DNA of 64,000 nt from Cellulomonas edaphi (GCF_030362815.1 NZ_JAUCGR010000002.1:372001-436000); one strand, 5' to 3'. Shown: positions 17,951-28,254, counted from the first letter of the stretch. Numbers and translations are program-made. The notes: generated from the letters alone by a model not told the origin.

Positions 17951-18517
17951 TCATCCCTTCGCGGAGGTGTCCAGGTCCGCCCACGCTGCGGCGAGCCGCA
18001 CCCGCGTGTCGGCCAGCAGCTCAGGCAGCGCGCGCGTCCGGGCGACGATCGGCAGGAAGTTGGAGTCGCCACCCCACCGCGGCACCACGTGCTGGTGCAG
18101 GTGCGCGTCGATTCCCGCTCCCGCCACCTCGCCCTGGTTCATGCCGAGGTTGAACCCCCGGGGATCCGAGACGGCTCGCAGCACCCGCATCGCCCGGCGC
18201 GTGAGCTCCGCGACCTCGGCGACCTCGGCGGGCGTGAGGTCGGTGTAGTCGGCGACGTGGCGGTACGGGCACACCATCAGATGACCTGCGTTGTACGGGT
18301 AGAGGTTGAGCACGACGAACGCCACGTCGCCGCGCGCGACGACGAGCCCCTCCTCGTCCGAGACGTCGGCCACCCGGCAGAACGGGCAGCCGGGGCCGGC
18401 GTCCTTGTGCGCGGGCTTGCCCTCGCCCCGGATGTACGCCATGCGGTGCGGGGTCCACAGCCGCTCGAAGCCGTCGGGCTCGCCGGCCAGGTGGTCAGCC
18501 GGCTCGTTGCTCGTCAC
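17951..18517 (-). CDS. HIT-family hydrolase/phosphorylase
   Basis: A 188-residue histidine-triad protein. The catalytic triad is His139, His141 and His143 in AHLHQHVVPRW. A CPFC motif near residue 44 and the NLYPYNAGHLMVCPYRH block are typical of the actinobacterial branch. The mycobacterial homologue in the same position (between thrS and pgsA) was reported as a diadenosine tetraphosphate phosphorylase, so this activity is likely. The GTG start at 18517 is 15 bases after the thrS stop. Confidence 0.92.
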   Translation of the reverse strand: MTSNEPADHLAGEPDGFERLWTPHRMAYIRGEGKPAHKDAGPGCPFCRVADVSDEEGLVVARGDVAFVVLNLYPYNAGHLMVCPYRHVADYTDLTPAEVAEVAELTRRAMRVLRAVSDPRGFNLGMNQGEVAGAGIDAHLHQHVVPRWGGDSNFLPIVARTRALPELLADTRVRLAAAWADLDTSAKG

Positions 18518-18531
18518 AGCCTCGTCCCCGC

Positions 18532-20544
<2,013 letters not shown>

Positions 20545-20655
20545 CGGGTCTGTCTCCGTTCGTGGCCGTCCACCCGTGCGGTGGACCGCTGACGATGCTA
20601 CCGGCGGGCGCACCTGGCCCCGTCGACATGTCGGCCGGCCGCCTGGCCCGGACGC

Positions 20656-20689
20656 ACGAGAGGCCCCCTCGGGCGAGGGGGCCTCTCGT
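20656..20689. terminator. Terminator hairpin downstream of tRNA-Val(CAC)
   Basis: A perfect 15-bp stem (ACGAGAGGCCCCCTC and its complement) with a GGGC loop starts 7 bases after the 3' end of the minus-strand tRNA-Val and 112 bases upstream of thrS. It very likely ends the tRNA transcript before thrS. Confidence 0.85.
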
Positions 20690-20695
20690 TATCTG

Positions 20696-20768
20696 TGGGC
20701 GATACCGGACTCGAACCGATGACCTCCTCGGTGTGAACGAGGCGCTCTACCAACTGAGCCAATCGCCC
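20696..20768 (-). tRNA. tRNA-Val(CAC)
   Basis: A complete 73-nt cloverleaf on the minus strand. It has a 7-bp acceptor stem GGGCGAT/ATCGCCC, D arm GCTC/GAGC, and an anticodon stem CCTCG/CGAGG with loop TTCACAC, giving anticodon CAC. The T arm is ATCGG/CCGGT around TTCGAGT, and the discriminator is A. CCA is not encoded. Confidence 0.97.
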
Positions 20769-20791
20769 GTCACCGCCCTGCGGCGGTCACG

Positions 20792-20807
20792 GTCACCCGC
20801 GGGTGAC
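20792..20807. repeat. 16-bp perfect palindrome upstream of tRNA-Val(CAC)
   Basis: GTCACCCG followed directly by CGGGTGAC. On the minus strand it lies between a weak promoter candidate (TTCGGA at 20843-20848, TAGCAT at 20819-20824, spacer 18) and the tRNA 5' end. It may be a regulator site or a leader structure of the tRNA precursor. Confidence 0.4.
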
Positions 20808-21019
20808 GTCGAGGAAGGATGCTACCCACAACCGGCCCAGAATCCGAACCCGGGCCGTGAGAGCGCTCCACTTGCGGCGGGATGGGTGGTTGCACCCCAC
20901 TATGCGGGCGTACGTCTGGGTGAACATCCGGCGCTCACCGCACCAATCCGGCATCTCGCTGCCATGATGGGACCTCAAGCCCTTGCCAACAGTCCGATCG
21001 TTCGAGACAGGAGGACCCG

Positions 21020-21445
21020 ATGACGCAACCGTATGACGTCGTCGAGGTCGTCGCCATGCAGCTGATCGGATCTGACGCGAGCGTCATCCCGGTCAGCGCT
21101 GAGCTGTCGTTCCGGACGTCTGACCCGTACACGGTGCGCGCCGTCTTCACGGGGCCGCACACGATGTCGACGTGGCTCATCGGCCGCGAGCTCCTCGCGC
21201 TGGGGATGCACGCGACGTCCGAGGCCCCCGCCGGCACGGGAGACGTCCAGGTGTGGCGCGACGAAGACCCCGACTACACGCTCGTGTCGCTCAGCGGCGT
21301 CGAGGGCAGCGCGCTCCTCGCCGCCCCGAGCGAGCCCATCGTCCGGTTCCTCGCCGGCACCGAGGCACTCGTGCCGATCGGTACCGAGAGCGACCGCATG
21401 GAGTCCGAGATCACCGCGCTCATCGCAGCGCTCCTGACCGCCTGA
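21020..21445 (+). CDS. SsgA-family sporulation/cell division regulator-like protein
   Basis: SsgA-like proteins (SALPs) help place the division machinery and peptidoglycan enzymes in actinobacteria; SsgB recruits FtsZ in Streptomyces. The 141-residue protein has the family core: ELSFRTSDPYTVRAVF, then WLIGRELLALGM, GDVQVWR and the C-terminal VRFLAGTEALVPIGTE. Length is normal. The ATG has a perfect AGGAGG 6 bases upstream. It stands alone between a tRNA and pabC. In a non-sporulating relative a role in septation is the best guess. Confidence 0.92.
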   Translation: MTQPYDVVEVVAMQLIGSDASVIPVSAELSFRTSDPYTVRAVFTGPHTMSTWLIGRELLALGMHATSEAPAGTGDVQVWRDEDPDYTLVSLSGVEGSALLAAPSEPIVRFLAGTEALVPIGTESDRMESEITALIAALLTA

Positions 21446-21496
21446 GGTCACACTTCCTCGACCGGTTCCGTCCTCGGCGGGACCGGTCGTCGCATG

Positions 21497-22348
21497 TCAG
21501 GGGTCGATCTGGTCGGCTGCCCGCTCCTGGAACACCCGCTGCAGCTCGAGCGACAGCGGCCCAGGCTTGACGTCCGTGCCGTCGAGGGCGACCACGGGCG
21601 AGACGTTGCGGATGGAGCCGCTGAGGGTGAGGTGCGCGGTCCCCGCGAGGACGTCGTCGAGCGCGGAGTAGGGCAGCGTCTCCTCGCGAGCCTCGATGCC
21701 CGCGTCCGCCGCCCACTCCAGCACCAGCTCGCGCGTGATGCCCGCGAGGCACCCGCTGCTCAGCGGCGGCGTGAGCAGCGCGCCGTCACGCTCCACGAGC
21801 ACGTTCGACCCCGTGCCCTCGCAGAGCTCGCCGACGGTGTTGGCCAGCATCGCCTCGTCGGCCCCCTGCCGGTAGGCCTCGGCGAGCGCGACGACGTTCT
21901 CGGCGTAGGAGATCGTCTTCAGGCCCGCGACGCCCGAGCGCTCGTTGCGCACCCACGGCACGCGGACGGCCCGGGACGCCTCAGCGCGCGTCGCCGGCCC
22001 CGCCAGCACGATGAGCGTGGGCCGCTGCTCGTCCGCCGGCAGGCGGTTCGAGCCGAGCGGACCCGGCCCGCCCGTGTACGTGATGCGCAACCGACCTGCG
22101 CCGGGCGCGGCCGCGAGGACGGCGTCGACGGCGGCGCGCACCTCGTCCGCGTCGGGGCTCGGGAGCCCGAGGCCGGTGGCCGACCGGTCGAGACGGCGCA
22201 GGTGGCGGGTCAGCGCGAACGCCCGACCGTCGTACACGGCACAGGTCTCGAACACCCCGTCGCCGACGGTGAGCCCGTGGTCGACACCAGTCGCGATCGC
22301 CTCGTCCTGCTCGCGCAGCCGCCCTGCCGCCCAGATCACCACGCTCAT
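21497..22348 (-). CDS. pabC: Class IV aminotransferase, likely aminodeoxychorismate lyase
   Basis: The 283-residue fold-type IV PLP enzyme likely converts 4-amino-4-deoxychorismate to p-aminobenzoate and pyruvate for folate synthesis. It shows GVDHGLTVGDGVFETCAVYDG near the N-terminus, Lys144 in AGLKTISYAENV for PLP binding, and ANTVGELCEGTGSNVLVE. Branched-chain or D-amino-acid aminotransferases share this fold, but the 4-base overlap with pabB favours PabC. Start ATG 22348. Confidence 0.88.
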   Translation of the reverse strand: MSVVIWAAGRLREQDEAIATGVDHGLTVGDGVFETCAVYDGRAFALTRHLRRLDRSATGLGLPSPDADEVRAAVDAVLAAAPGAGRLRITYTGGPGPLGSNRLPADEQRPTLIVLAGPATRAEASRAVRVPWVRNERSGVAGLKTISYAENVVALAEAYRQGADEAMLANTVGELCEGTGSNVLVERDGALLTPPLSSGCLAGITRELVLEWAADAGIEAREETLPYSALDDVLAGTAHLTLSGSIRNVSPVVALDGTDVKPGPLSLELQRVFQERAADQIDP

Positions 22349-23409
22349 CGCGTCAGTCTGTCACCCGCCGCGCGATCCGCGCCCGAGGCCAGGCCCACCA
22401 GCCGCGCCGCCTTGAGCTCGGTCTCCGCCCACTCCGCCTCGGCGTCGCTCCCCCACGTGATCCCCGCGCCCGTCCCGAAACTCAGCACGCCGTCGGCCCA
22501 CCAGAACGTGCGGATCGCCACCGCGAGCTCGGCGGTGGTGCGTCCGTCGTCGGCCACGTGCACCCAACCGAACGCGCCGCAGTACGGGCCGCGCTCCACG
22601 GGCTCCAGCTCGTCGATGATCCGCAGCGCGGACGACTTCGGGGCGCCGGACACCGACCCGGGCGGGTAGGTGGCGCCCAGCAGCCGCGCCCACAGGTCGT
22701 CCGACGCGACCGTCCCGGGCGTCAGCGTGCCCTGGACCGTCGAGACGAGGTGCACCAGCCCGGGATGCTCCTCGACGCCCAGCAGCGTCGTGACCTCGAC
22801 CGTGCCCGGCACGCAGACGTGCTGGAGGTCGTTGCGGACCAGATCCGTGATCATGACGTTCTCGGCGCGATCCTTCCCCGTGAGGCCCTCGGCCGTCGCC
22901 GCGGTGCCCTTGATGGGCGCGGAGGTCACCACGTCGCCCTCGACCCTCAGGAAGAGCTCGGGCGAGGCGCAGACCACCCACGCACCGTCCACCTGGATCC
23001 CGCCCGCGAACGGGGCCGGGTTGCCGCGCTCGAGCACTCCGGCGAGGGCGCGCGCGTCGGGCTCGTCCGGCAGCTCGACGCTCATCACGCGGCAGAGGTT
23101 GGCCTGGTACACCTCCCCCTCGACGATCCGCGCGCGGATGTCGTCGACCGCCGCGACGTACTGCTCCCGGGAGAGTGACGAGCGCCACTCCCCCCGCACG
23201 GGCACGTGCTCCCCGACCTCGGGCACCTCCGCCGCCTCGTCGAACCGCCAGGCACGCACGCGGCCGTCGAACTCCCCCACCACGACCCACCAACCAGGCT
23301 CGCGCAGGCGTTGTGGCTGGTCACGGACGTCGACGACGTCCGTGACGCCGCTCAGCTCGACGCCGGCGAACCAGGCGCGGCCCGGTGCGCGGCGGGGCTG
23401 ATCGAGCAT
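22345..23409 (-). CDS. pabB: Aminodeoxychorismate synthase component I
   Basis: PabB aminates chorismate to aminodeoxychorismate using ammonia from a separate glutaminase. The 354-residue protein lacks much of the N-terminal anthranilate-synthase domain but keeps the chorismate-binding core: EVYQANLCRVM, FLRVEGDVVTSAPIKGTA, KDRAENVMITDLVRNDL, YPPGSVSGAPK and FGTGAGITWGSDAEAEWAET. The PIKGT lysine is the catalytic signature of the PabB/TrpE group. No pabA-like glutaminase gene is adjacent. Upstream and divergent lies the tRNA cluster. Confidence 0.93.
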   Translation of the reverse strand: MLDQPRRAPGRAWFAGVELSGVTDVVDVRDQPQRLREPGWWVVVGEFDGRVRAWRFDEAAEVPEVGEHVPVRGEWRSSLSREQYVAAVDDIRARIVEGEVYQANLCRVMSVELPDEPDARALAGVLERGNPAPFAGGIQVDGAWVVCASPELFLRVEGDVVTSAPIKGTAATAEGLTGKDRAENVMITDLVRNDLQHVCVPGTVEVTTLLGVEEHPGLVHLVSTVQGTLTPGTVASDDLWARLLGATYPPGSVSGAPKSSALRIIDELEPVERGPYCGAFGWVHVADDGRTTAELAVAIRTFWWADGVLSFGTGAGITWGSDAEAEWAETELKAARLVGLASGADRAAGDRLTR

Positions 23410-23487
23410 GTCCCCACGGTAGCGAGGGTCCGCCGGACCCCGTGACGGGTGCTCGTCCCGCGTGATCCTCGGGGTCGCGGGAGCCAG

Positions 23488-23518
23488 TTGGACTCATCCC
23501 GCGAAACTCAGTTAGAGT
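23488..23518 (+). promoter_or_regulatory. Candidate promoter of the tRNA-Gly/Cys/Val cluster
   Basis: TTGGAC at 23488-23493 and TAGAGT at 23513-23518 are separated by 19 bases and lie 45 bases before tRNA-Gly. The spacing is a little long for a housekeeping sigma promoter, but nothing better is seen. Confidence 0.5.
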
Positions 23519-23562
23519 CTGGGACGCACACGGAACGCCGGTGAGAACCGGGGGACGTGCGT

Positions 23563-23634
23563 GCGGACGTGGCTCAGTGGTAGAGCATCACCTTGCCAAG
23601 GTGAGGGTCGCGGGTTCGAATCCCGTCGTCCGCT
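23563..23634 (+). tRNA. tRNA-Gly(GCC)
   Basis: A 72-nt cloverleaf with acceptor stem GCGGACG/CGTCCGC and anticodon stem TCACC/GGTGA around TTGCCAA (anticodon GCC). The T arm carries TTCGAAT and the discriminator is T. First of three co-oriented tRNA genes. CCA is not encoded. Confidence 0.97.
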
Positions 23635-23681
23635 CGGAGACATTCCTTCTCGGCCCTGGCCGCTGAGGACTGCGGTCTCAG

Positions 23682-23752
23682 GGTGGAGTGGCCGAGAGGC
23701 GAGGCAGCGGCCTGCAAAGCCGTATACGTGGGTTCGAATCCCATCTCCACCT
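23682..23752 (+). tRNA. tRNA-Cys(GCA)
   Basis: A 71-nt cloverleaf with acceptor stem GGTGGAG/CTCCACC and anticodon stem GCGGC/GCCGT around CTGCAAA (anticodon GCA). The T loop is TTCGAAT and the discriminator is U73, as expected for tRNA-Cys. Middle gene of the Gly-Cys-Val cluster. Confidence 0.97.
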
Positions 23753-23768
23753 CGCAGTAATGACGCAT

Positions 23769-23843
23769 GGGCGATTGGCGCAGCGGTAGCGCGCTTCCCT
23801 GACACGGAAGAGGTCACTGGTTCGATCCCAGTATCGCCCACCA
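23769..23843 (+). tRNA. tRNA-Val(GAC)
   Basis: A cloverleaf of 72 nt plus an encoded CCA (23841-23843). The acceptor stem GGGCGAT/ATCGCCC is identical to that of tRNA-Val(CAC) at 20696. The anticodon stem is CTTCC/GGAAG around CTGACAC (anticodon GAC), and the T loop is TTCGATC. It is last in the cluster and is followed by a clear terminator. Confidence 0.97.
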
Positions 23844-23858
23844 GAATTTACGCAGGTC

Positions 23859-23886
23859 AGGCCACCCTTCGGGGTGGCCTTTCTTG
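23859..23886 (+). terminator. Intrinsic terminator of the tRNA cluster
   Basis: A 9-bp stem (AGGCCACCC / GGGTGGCCT) with a TTCG loop is followed by a T-rich run (TTTCTTG). It lies 15 bases after the CCA of tRNA-Val. This is the most canonical rho-independent terminator in the window. Confidence 0.93.
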
Positions 23887-23910
23887 TGCCACCGGGCGCC
23901 ACGCGTCCGC

Positions 23911-24230
23911 TCAGTGGCTCCCGTCGAACCGGAGCAGCGTGTCACCGGCGTCGGACTCCCAGACGTGCCCGACCCACTGGACGTCGCGCAGGGCAGGGCG
24001 ACGCCCCGTCACGAGGGCGGGCTCGATCTCACCCCAGGCGTCGTGCGCCTCGGCGGGGCGAAGTACGCCAGCCCCTCGGGATAGACATCCGTGACAACTG
24101 CCGCCCCGGCCGTGACGAGCTCACGCCCCAGCCTGCGGGACACCCGCCGCGGAGTACGGCGGAAGAGCACACCGTCAGGGTCACGCAGCGAGCCGTCGGG
24201 TGTCTCCTGCAGCGAACCGGGCGTCGACAC
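23911..24230 (-). pseudogene. Small hypothetical gene with a frameshift
   Basis: Coding-like sequence reads from a GTG at 24230 (VSTPGSLQETPDGSL, then DVYPEGLAYFAP) but that frame stops at 24009. From about 24060 a different minus-strand frame continues convincingly (EAHDAWGEIEPALVTG, then VQWVGHVWESDAGDTLL) and ends at 23911. The total of 320 bases is not a multiple of three, so one base seems missing or two extra, near a run of C/G at about 24055-24063. It is either a true frameshift mutation, a programmed shift, or a sequencing error. The rebuilt protein would be about 106 residues; I do not recognise it. Confidence 0.6.
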
Positions 24231-24277
24231 GACGAAGACTCTAGGTCGGCGTATCAGGAGGCGGCGGGAGGAACCGA

Positions 24278-24616
24278 CTACGCGGCCGCGAGCCGGTCGC
24301 CGAGCTGCTGTCCTACCCACAGCGTTGCGACCGCCGTGGCGAGCACCGCGAACAGACCCGGCACGATCGCGTAGTCGAAGATCGACCGCGTCAGCACCGC
24401 GCGCAGGTCGCCGACCGTCGAGGACCACCGCGCGTCCCGACGAGTGATCAGACCGAGCTGCTTCTTGACCCCGGGATCCACCACGCAGGTCATCGTGTAC
24501 AGCACGCCCGCGCGCACGACGGCGGACCAGAGCCGCGTCGAGGCGACGGCGAGCCGCTGCCCCGCGGGTGCGCGCAGGGTCCGCTGCCACGGAGCCGGTT
24601 CGATCGCGTACGCCAC
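24278..24616 (-). CDS. Small hypothetical protein with a C-terminal membrane helix
   Basis: A 112-residue ORF from GTG 24616 (MAYAIEPAPWQRTL). A basic, moderately hydrophobic N-terminal half is followed by KKQLGLITRRDARWSSTVGDLRAVL (cited in part). The C-terminal helix is YAIVPGLFAVLATAVATLWV at about residues 84-103. Codon positions look coding, and the 85-bp gap to the divergent PPOX gene leaves room for promoters. No family is recognised. The start is uncertain because no strong binding site is seen. Confidence 0.5.
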   Translation of the reverse strand: MAYAIEPAPWQRTLRAPAGQRLAVASTRLWSAVVRAGVLYTMTCVVDPGVKKQLGLITRRDARWSSTVGDLRAVLTRSIFDYAIVPGLFAVLATAVATLWVGQQLGDRLAAA

Positions 24617-24701
24617 GCGGTACCTATCGGCCGCGACGCCCCGGAACTTCAGGTTCTGCCCCGCCCGAGTGCGCGGACCCCGGCCCTCGTATCGTGGGTG
24701 G

Positions 24702-25178
24702 ATGCCACGCACCGTCGCCACCACCCGCGCCGTCGCCCTGCCCGAGCTGCTCGAGTTCGTCCGCGAGCGCCACCACTTCATCCTGGTGACCACGAGGCTC
24801 GACGGACGTCCCCAGGTCTCCCCCGTCAGCGGGGGCGTCGACGACGAGGGCCGCCTGGTGATCTCGACCTACCCCGGCCGGGCGAAGGCGCTGAACGCCG
24901 AGCGCGATCCCCGGGTGAGCGTGTGCGTGCTGTCCGACGACTTCGGCGGCGCGTGGGTGCAGGTGGACGGCGAGGCCGAGGTGCTGCACATGCCCGAGGC
25001 CGAGGACGCGCTGGTCGACTACTACCGGTGCATCGCGGGCGAGCACCCGGACTGGGACGAGTACCGGGCGGCCATGCGCATCCAGGGCAAGTCGCTGATC
25101 CGCGTCACGCCGACCCGCTGGGGACCCATCGCGACCGGCGGCTTCCCGGCGGACGTCGCGGCCCGCCTCGAGGGCTGA
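24702..25178 (+). CDS. PPOX-class flavin/F420-dependent oxidoreductase
   Basis: A 158-residue split-barrel protein of the pyridoxamine 5'-phosphate oxidase-like superfamily, in which actinobacterial members often use F420H2. The core strands are HHFILVTTRLDGRPQVSPVSGGVDDEGRLV (seen in part: RPQVSPV, RLVISTYPGRAKALNAERDPRVSVCV). EGEAEVLHMPEAEDALVDYYR-like and SLIRVTPTRWGPIA segments close the fold. The substrate is unknown. The ATG at 24702 is taken because it opens the conserved N-terminus. Confidence 0.88.
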   Translation: MPRTVATTRAVALPELLEFVRERHHFILVTTRLDGRPQVSPVSGGVDDEGRLVISTYPGRAKALNAERDPRVSVCVLSDDFGGAWVQVDGEAEVLHMPEAEDALVDYYRCIAGEHPDWDEYRAAMRIQGKSLIRVTPTRWGPIATGGFPADVAARLEG

Positions 25179-25180
25179 CC

Positions 25181-25921
25181 TCAGACGGACGCCACGTACA
25201 CCGTGTTGGTCGCCTGCCGGTCCTGGAGCGGGTTGTCGAAGGCGACGACCCGGGCGTCGACGTCGGAGAAGACGCCGGCGAGGACCGCGACGAACTCGTC
25301 GTCCGGCGGGTCGTTCGACCACAGCGCGAAGACGCCGCCGTCGGCGATCTGGGACCGGAGGGCGGCCAGGCCCTCCGCGGTGTAGAACGGCGCGTTCTGC
25401 GGGGCGAGCAGATGACTCGGCGAGTGATCGATGTCCACGAGCACGGCGTCCACGGGTCCCGGCGAGCCGTCGCGATCGAATCCCCTCCCCGCGGCGGCGA
25501 GCGCGAAGAAGTCGCCGTGCACCAGCCGGCTCCGCGGGTCGCCGACGATCCCCGCTCCCAGCGGCACCAGTCCGCGGCGGTGCCAGTCGATGACCGGCTG
25601 GAGGGCGTCCACCACGACGAGGCTCCCGACCTCGTGGTGCGCCAGCACCGCCGCGGCGGTGTAGCCGAGGCCCAGGCCACCCACGACGACGCGCACGCCC
25701 TGCCTCCCGGCCAGCCGATCGAGTCCGATGTCGGCCAGCGCGACCTCCGCCTCGACGAACAGGCTGGACATGAGGAAGTCGTCGTCGAGCTTGACCTCGT
25801 GCACCTCGCGGCCCGTGGTCGGCTCGACCCGGCGCCGCAGGCTGATGGCGCCGATGGGCGTGCGCTGCCAGTCCAGCTCCTCCAGCCGGCGACGAGGCGC
25901 GGCGTCCTGCGAGTCCGGCAC
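25181..25921 (-). CDS. Spermidine synthase-like methyltransferase-fold protein
   Basis: A 246-residue protein with a Rossmann-like SAM-fold core. VRVVVGGLGLGYTAAAVL is the nucleotide-binding loop at about residues 75-92, VVVDALQPVIDWHR is the acidic motif II, and DAVLVDIDHSPSHLL is motif IV. This pattern fits the spermine/spermidine synthase superfamily, but the true polyamine-binding residues cannot be confirmed by eye and no speD or speB gene is nearby. The GTG start is at 25921. It converges with the PPOX gene with 2 bp between stops. Confidence 0.78.
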   Translation of the reverse strand: MPDSQDAAPRRRLEELDWQRTPIGAISLRRRVEPTTGREVHEVKLDDDFLMSSLFVEAEVALADIGLDRLAGRQGVRVVVGGLGLGYTAAAVLAHHEVGSLVVVDALQPVIDWHRRGLVPLGAGIVGDPRSRLVHGDFFALAAAGRGFDRDGSPGPVDAVLVDIDHSPSHLLAPQNAPFYTAEGLAALRSQIADGGVFALWSNDPPDDEFVAVLAGVFSDVDARVVAFDNPLQDRQATNTVYVASV

Positions 25922-26121
25922 GAGCCACTCCTCTCGCCCGGCGGCGCCGCCGGTCGTCGCTCACCCTAGCGACGCCCGGCGGGCATCCCGCGCGCACACC
26001 CGCGGGTGCGGATCGCGTGGGATCGCCGCGCGCCGGACTAGCGTGAGCGCCAAGAAGATCCGGCCCGCTCGCCGTCGACGTCGACCCGGGCCGCGCGCAC
26101 CGAGGAGGCACGGTCCCCGGC

Positions 26122-27141
26122 ATGGAATCGCCCCGACGCCAGCCCACGCTCGACGAGGTCGCTGTCCTGGCGGGGGTCTCCCGCTCCGCCGCCTCCCGCG
26201 CCGTGAACAACGGCCCGCACGTGTCCCGATCCAAGCGGGACGCGGTCATGAAGGCTGTCCGTCAGCTCGGCTACGTGCCCAACGCCACCGCTCGGGCGCT
26301 GGCCACCAACCAGGCAGGAGCGGTGGTGCTCGCCGTGGCCAACGACGACCCGGCGCTGTTCACCGACCCGTTCTACGCCCAGATCATCATCGGCGTGGCG
26401 ACCGAGCTGGACCGGGCGGACCTCGACCTCACGCTCATGCTGGCCGCCTCCGCGCAGGGCCGTGACAGGCTCAAGCGGATGCTGCGCTCGAGGCGCTCCG
26501 ACGGCTTCATGGTGATCGCACCCGCGGGCGACGACTGGCTGGCAGCGGTCGCGCACATGACCGAGCTCCCCGTGGTGTTCTGCGGTCGCCCGCTGGGCGC
26601 GGAGCCGTCCTGGTACGTCGACGCCGACAACCGCGGCGGCGCACGGCTGGCCACCGAGCACCTCGTCGCGCTCGGCCGGCGCCGCATCGCGATGATCGCC
26701 GGGCCCATGGACCTGCAGGCGACCGTCGACCGTCATCGGGGCTTCACCGACGCGATGGCGGTCGCGGGCCTCGAGGCCCACCGGTTCGCGACCGCGGACT
26801 TCAGCCCGCGCGGCGGCACGCTGGCCATGGAGCGGCTGCTCGACAAGCACCCGGACATCGACGGGGTGTTCGCCGCGTCGGACAACGTCGCGGCCGGCGC
26901 CCTGCGCACCCTGCGGAGCCGCGAGCGCACCGTGCCGGGCGACGTGGCCGTCGTCGGGTTCGACGACCTCACGATCGCGGCGCAGACGGAGCCCGACCTC
27001 ACGACGGTGCACCAGCCCATCGACGCGCTCGGTCAGGAGATGGCCAAGATGATGGTGCGGCTGATCGCGGGCGAGCGGCCGAGCCCGCTCATCGTCCCGA
27101 CCCACCTGGTGGTCCGCGGATCCGCACCGGCCGCGCCGTGA
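26122..27141 (+). CDS. LacI-family transcriptional regulator
   Basis: A 339-residue regulator. The N-terminal helix-turn-helix and hinge (PTLDEVAVLAGVSRSAASRAVN, cited in part, to about residue 60) are followed by a periplasmic-binding-like sensor domain (GAVVLAVANDDPALFTDPF, GGARLATEHLVALGRRRIAMIAG, DGVFAASDNVAAGAL, VPGDVAVVGFDD). The effector is probably a sugar. The gene is followed 14 bases later by corA, which is an unusual partner, so its target may be elsewhere. Confidence 0.93.
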   Translation: MESPRRQPTLDEVAVLAGVSRSAASRAVNNGPHVSRSKRDAVMKAVRQLGYVPNATARALATNQAGAVVLAVANDDPALFTDPFYAQIIIGVATELDRADLDLTLMLAASAQGRDRLKRMLRSRRSDGFMVIAPAGDDWLAAVAHMTELPVVFCGRPLGAEPSWYVDADNRGGARLATEHLVALGRRRIAMIAGPMDLQATVDRHRGFTDAMAVAGLEAHRFATADFSPRGGTLAMERLLDKHPDIDGVFAASDNVAAGALRTLRSRERTVPGDVAVVGFDDLTIAAQTEPDLTTVHQPIDALGQEMAKMMVRLIAGERPSPLIVPTHLVVRGSAPAAP

Positions 27142-27155
27142 CGAAGGAGACTGCC

Positions 27156-28139
27156 GTGGACGTGCACCACATCACCGGCGAGGGCGTGCGCGAGGCGCGG
27201 CCCGACGAGATCCCCGCGCTGCTCGCGGCCGGCGAGGGGGTCGTCTGGGTGGACGTGCCGCACTGGGACGCGCACGCGGCGGCCGCCGTCACGGACGTGC
27301 TGGGCCTGCACCCGCTGGCGATCCACGACTTCGAGGTGCGCAACCGGCTGCCCAAGGTGCACGCCTACCCGGACGCGCTCCTGCTGGTGCTGCACGCCCC
27401 GGAGCGCGGGAAGGCCGGGCACGTCCACCACGTCGAGCTCGATCGCGTCGTCGGCCCCGGCTACCTGCTCACGGTGCACGGCCCCGTGAACCCGGCCGTC
27501 GCCGAGGGGGTCGCCCTCCGGGACACCCAGGAGGTGCTCGAGCGCATCCGCGCCGGACGTCTGCGCCCTCGGACGGCCTTCGACATCTCGCACGCGATCG
27601 TCTCGGCCCTGACCCGCCGCATGGAGGCGTTCGTCGAGGAGCTCACCGCGGACGTCTGGGAGCTGGAGCGGCGCGTCACCGAGGGCGCGTACGACGACCC
27701 GGAGAGGTTCCTCGACGAGATGTTCCGCACGCGGCACGGGCTGCTCGCGGTGCGCACCATCGCCGCGCAGACCGCGGAGATCTACCGACGCGTCGCCTCG
27801 ATCCCCCGGGCGGTCCCCGACGAGAGCCGTCACCTGGTGCTCGACCTCATCGACCAGTTCGAGCGGATCGTCGGGCTCGCCGGCGAGGAACGTGACTACC
27901 TGCAGGGCGTGATCGAGTTCTACCGCGCGCGCACCGAGACGAAGATGACGATCGCCGCCGAACGGCTCGCCGTGATCGCGGTGGTCACGCTGCCCATCAC
28001 CGCGCTCGCCTCCGTGCTCGGCATGAACCTCATCGTCAACCAGCACACCACGGGAGCGGCTCTCGCGGTGGCGCTCGTCGTCATGGTGGCCATGTCGGGA
28101 TGCCTGCTCTGGTGGGCGCGGCGGCAAGGCTGGTGGTGA
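27156..28139 (+). CDS. CorA-family magnesium/divalent cation transporter
   Basis: A 327-residue CorA-type channel. A long N-terminal cytoplasmic domain and helical funnel (DERRHLVLDLIDQFERI-like region) lead to two C-terminal membrane helices, with the GMN signature as GMNLIVN at about residues 288-294. The GTG at 27156 is preferred because GAAGGAG lies 6 bases upstream; a GTG at 27138 overlapping the lacI stop is weaker. It probably moves Mg2+ or another divalent ion. Confidence 0.92.
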   Translation: MDVHHITGEGVREARPDEIPALLAAGEGVVWVDVPHWDAHAAAAVTDVLGLHPLAIHDFEVRNRLPKVHAYPDALLLVLHAPERGKAGHVHHVELDRVVGPGYLLTVHGPVNPAVAEGVALRDTQEVLERIRAGRLRPRTAFDISHAIVSALTRRMEAFVEELTADVWELERRVTEGAYDDPERFLDEMFRTRHGLLAVRTIAAQTAEIYRRVASIPRAVPDESRHLVLDLIDQFERIVGLAGEERDYLQGVIEFYRARTETKMTIAAERLAVIAVVTLPITALASVLGMNLIVNQHTTGAALAVALVVMVAMSGCLLWWARRQGWW

Positions 28140-28254
28140 CCCAGCGGTTGTCCGGCATGTGAGATCTCGGTTCGAACCCCTTGATCCGCGCCGCCACGCG
28201 TGCTGGCCTGTGGCGCGTCGCACCGTGCGACCCAGGACGAGGAAGGAGCAGTCG

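Noticed and set aside
20769..21019. Possible ORF or RNA gene between tRNA-Val and the SsgA-like gene
   Set aside because: No frame with protein-like composition and ribosome site is seen; only a palindrome and weak promoter elements.
27138..27155. Upstream GTG start for the CorA gene overlapping the lacI stop
   Set aside because: The downstream GTG at 27156 has a far better placed GAAGGAG site.
28163..28185. T-arm-like sequence (GGTTCGAACCCC) upstream of the cysteine dioxygenase leader
   Set aside because: The flanking bases do not form a T stem, and no acceptor or anticodon arm can be built on either strand, so it is not a tRNA gene.
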